DNA of 14,527 bases from an uncultured Acetatifactor sp. (lineage in GTDB: Bacteria > Bacillota > Clostridia > Lachnospirales > Lachnospiraceae): NCBI GenBank assembly GCA_934426825.1, contig CAKRYI010000035.1:1-14527 (forward strand), read 5' to 3'. The notes under the pieces were generated by a model, which was not told the origin of the DNA, searched no databases, and saw only the letters and a program-made list of their open reading frames with translations. Below are positions 13,809-14,527 of the stretch, in pieces. The translations under genes and the position numbers were made by a program. The number at the start of each line of letters is the position of its first letter. The stretch's first letter is position 1.

Positions 13809-14527
13809 ATGGCAAAAAAGTGGGTGTATTTGTTTACCGAAGGTAACGCCAACATGCGTGAGCTGCTCGGTGGTAAAGGTGCCAACCTTGCTGAGATGAC
13901 CAATATCGGTCTTCCCGTACCTCAGGGTTTCACTATTACAACTGAAGCATGTACACAGTATTATGAAGATGGTCGTGAAATCAACGATGAGATTCAGGGC
14001 CAGATCAATGAGTATATTGCTAAGATGGAGGAGATTACCGGTAAGAAATTCGGCGATCACGAGAATCCTTTGTTAGTATCTGTACGTTCCGGAGCAAGAG
14101 CTTCCATGCCCGGTATGATGGATACCATTTTGAACCTTGGTCTGAACGAGGACGTTGTAAACGTTATCGCTGAGAAGTCCGGCAATCCCCGTTGGGCTTG
14201 GGACTGCTACAGAAGATTTATCCAGATGTACTCCGACGTTGTTATGGAGGTTGGTAAGAAATACTTCGAGCAGTTAATCGATGAGATGAAAGAGAAGAAG
14301 GGTGTTACTCAGGACGTAGAGCTTTCAGCAGATGACCTGAAAGAGCTGGCTGGTCAGTTCAAGGCTGAGTACAAATCCAAGATTGGTGTTGATTTCCCCA
14401 ACGATCCTAAGGAGCAGTTGATGGGCGCTATCAAGGCTGTATTCCGTTCTTGGGACAACCCTCGTGCAAACGTATACCGTCGTGACAACGATATCCCTTA
14501 TTCCTGGGGTACTGCTGTAAACGTACA
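13809..14527 (+). CDS. ppdK: Pyruvate,phosphate dikinase, 5' part (runs off the window)
   Basis: PPDK interconverts pyruvate, ATP and phosphate with phosphoenolpyruvate, AMP and pyrophosphate; in anaerobic Clostridia it serves glycolysis or gluconeogenesis in the cytoplasm. The visible 239 codons are the N-terminal ATP-grasp nucleotide-binding region: MAKKWVYLFTEGNANMRELL, LGGKGANLAEMTNIGLPVPQG, and SVRSGARASMPGMMDTILNLG, all hallmarks of PPDK rather than PEP synthase. The frame is open to the last base, and the swivelling histidine domain and PEP-binding barrel lie outside the window. The start has a near-consensus RBS. Codon choice differs from the neighbours, favouring GGT, GCT, CGT, AAC and TAC, as in very highly expressed genes. 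It has its own promoter and structured leader. Pyrophosphate it releases or uses links loosely to the phosphate theme upstream. Confidence 0.96.
   Translation, partial: MAKKWVYLFTEGNANMRELLGGKGANLAEMTNIGLPVPQGFTITTEACTQYYEDGREINDEIQGQINEYIAKMEEITGKKFGDHENPLLVSVRSGARASMPGMMDTILNLGLNEDVVNVIAEKSGNPRWAWDCYRRFIQMYSDVVMEVGKKYFEQLIDEMKEKKGVTQDVELSADDLKELAGQFKAEYKSKIGVDFPNDPKEQLMGAIKAVFRSWDNPRANVYRRDNDIPYSWGTAVNV

Noticed and set aside
13776..14060. Minus-strand 94-codon frame opposite the start of ppdK
   Set aside because: It covers the ppdK RBS and ATP-grasp motifs in antisense and has no recognisable content.

Overview
The window looks like chromosomal DNA from a low-to-mid GC Firmicute of class Clostridia, most likely a Lachnospiraceae. 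The reasons are strong AGGAG-type ribosome binding sites, a bifunctional chorismate mutase/prephenate dehydratase, a DUF815 AAA+ ATPase, a clostridial-type Ppx with an HD-like tail, a YkpA-type ABC-F protein and pyruvate,phosphate dikinase. I see no tRNA, rRNA, CRISPR array, insertion sequence or phage gene, and no gene-free stretch longer than about 180 bases.

Region 1 (1-7629, plus strand) is a compact run of seven genes with gaps of 13-69 bases, probably one operon. It holds pheA (5' end outside the window), a DUF815 P-loop ATPase, an exopolyphosphatase-family gene (ppx), polyphosphate kinase (ppk), a Maf nucleotide pyrophosphatase, a phosphoglycolate-phosphatase-like HAD enzyme and a small, very acidic protein of unknown function. 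The core theme is polyphosphate and nucleotide/phosphate housekeeping. The Ppx homologue departs from the classical motifs at several expected catalytic or metal-binding positions, so the operon may not be a plain make-and-degrade polyphosphate pair.

Region 2 (7674-11001, minus strand) converges on region 1 across a stem-loop at 7640-7674. It holds two tightly coupled genes: a YkpA/YbiT-type ABC-F ATPase with degenerate nucleotide-binding motifs, then, four bases downstream, a protein fusing a PHP phosphoesterase (YciV/RNase AM type) to a Cof-type HAD phosphatase. The 177-base divergent region 11002-11178 carries back-to-back putative promoters.

Region 3 (11179-13659, plus strand) holds a multi-pass GT-C-fold glycosyltransferase-like membrane protein followed by a membrane-anchored glycerophosphodiester phosphodiesterase, suggesting an envelope lipid or polymer role.

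Region 4 (13660-14527) is a strong promoter, a structured leader of about 98 bases with a hairpin starting at the predicted transcript 5' end, and the 5' part of ppdK, whose codon use looks like that of a very highly expressed gene.

No wholly new system can be proven from sequence alone. The best candidates for a second look are the DUF815/atypical-Ppx/Ppk set, the PHP-HAD fusion coupled to an ABC-F protein, the ppdK leader and the acidic small protein.
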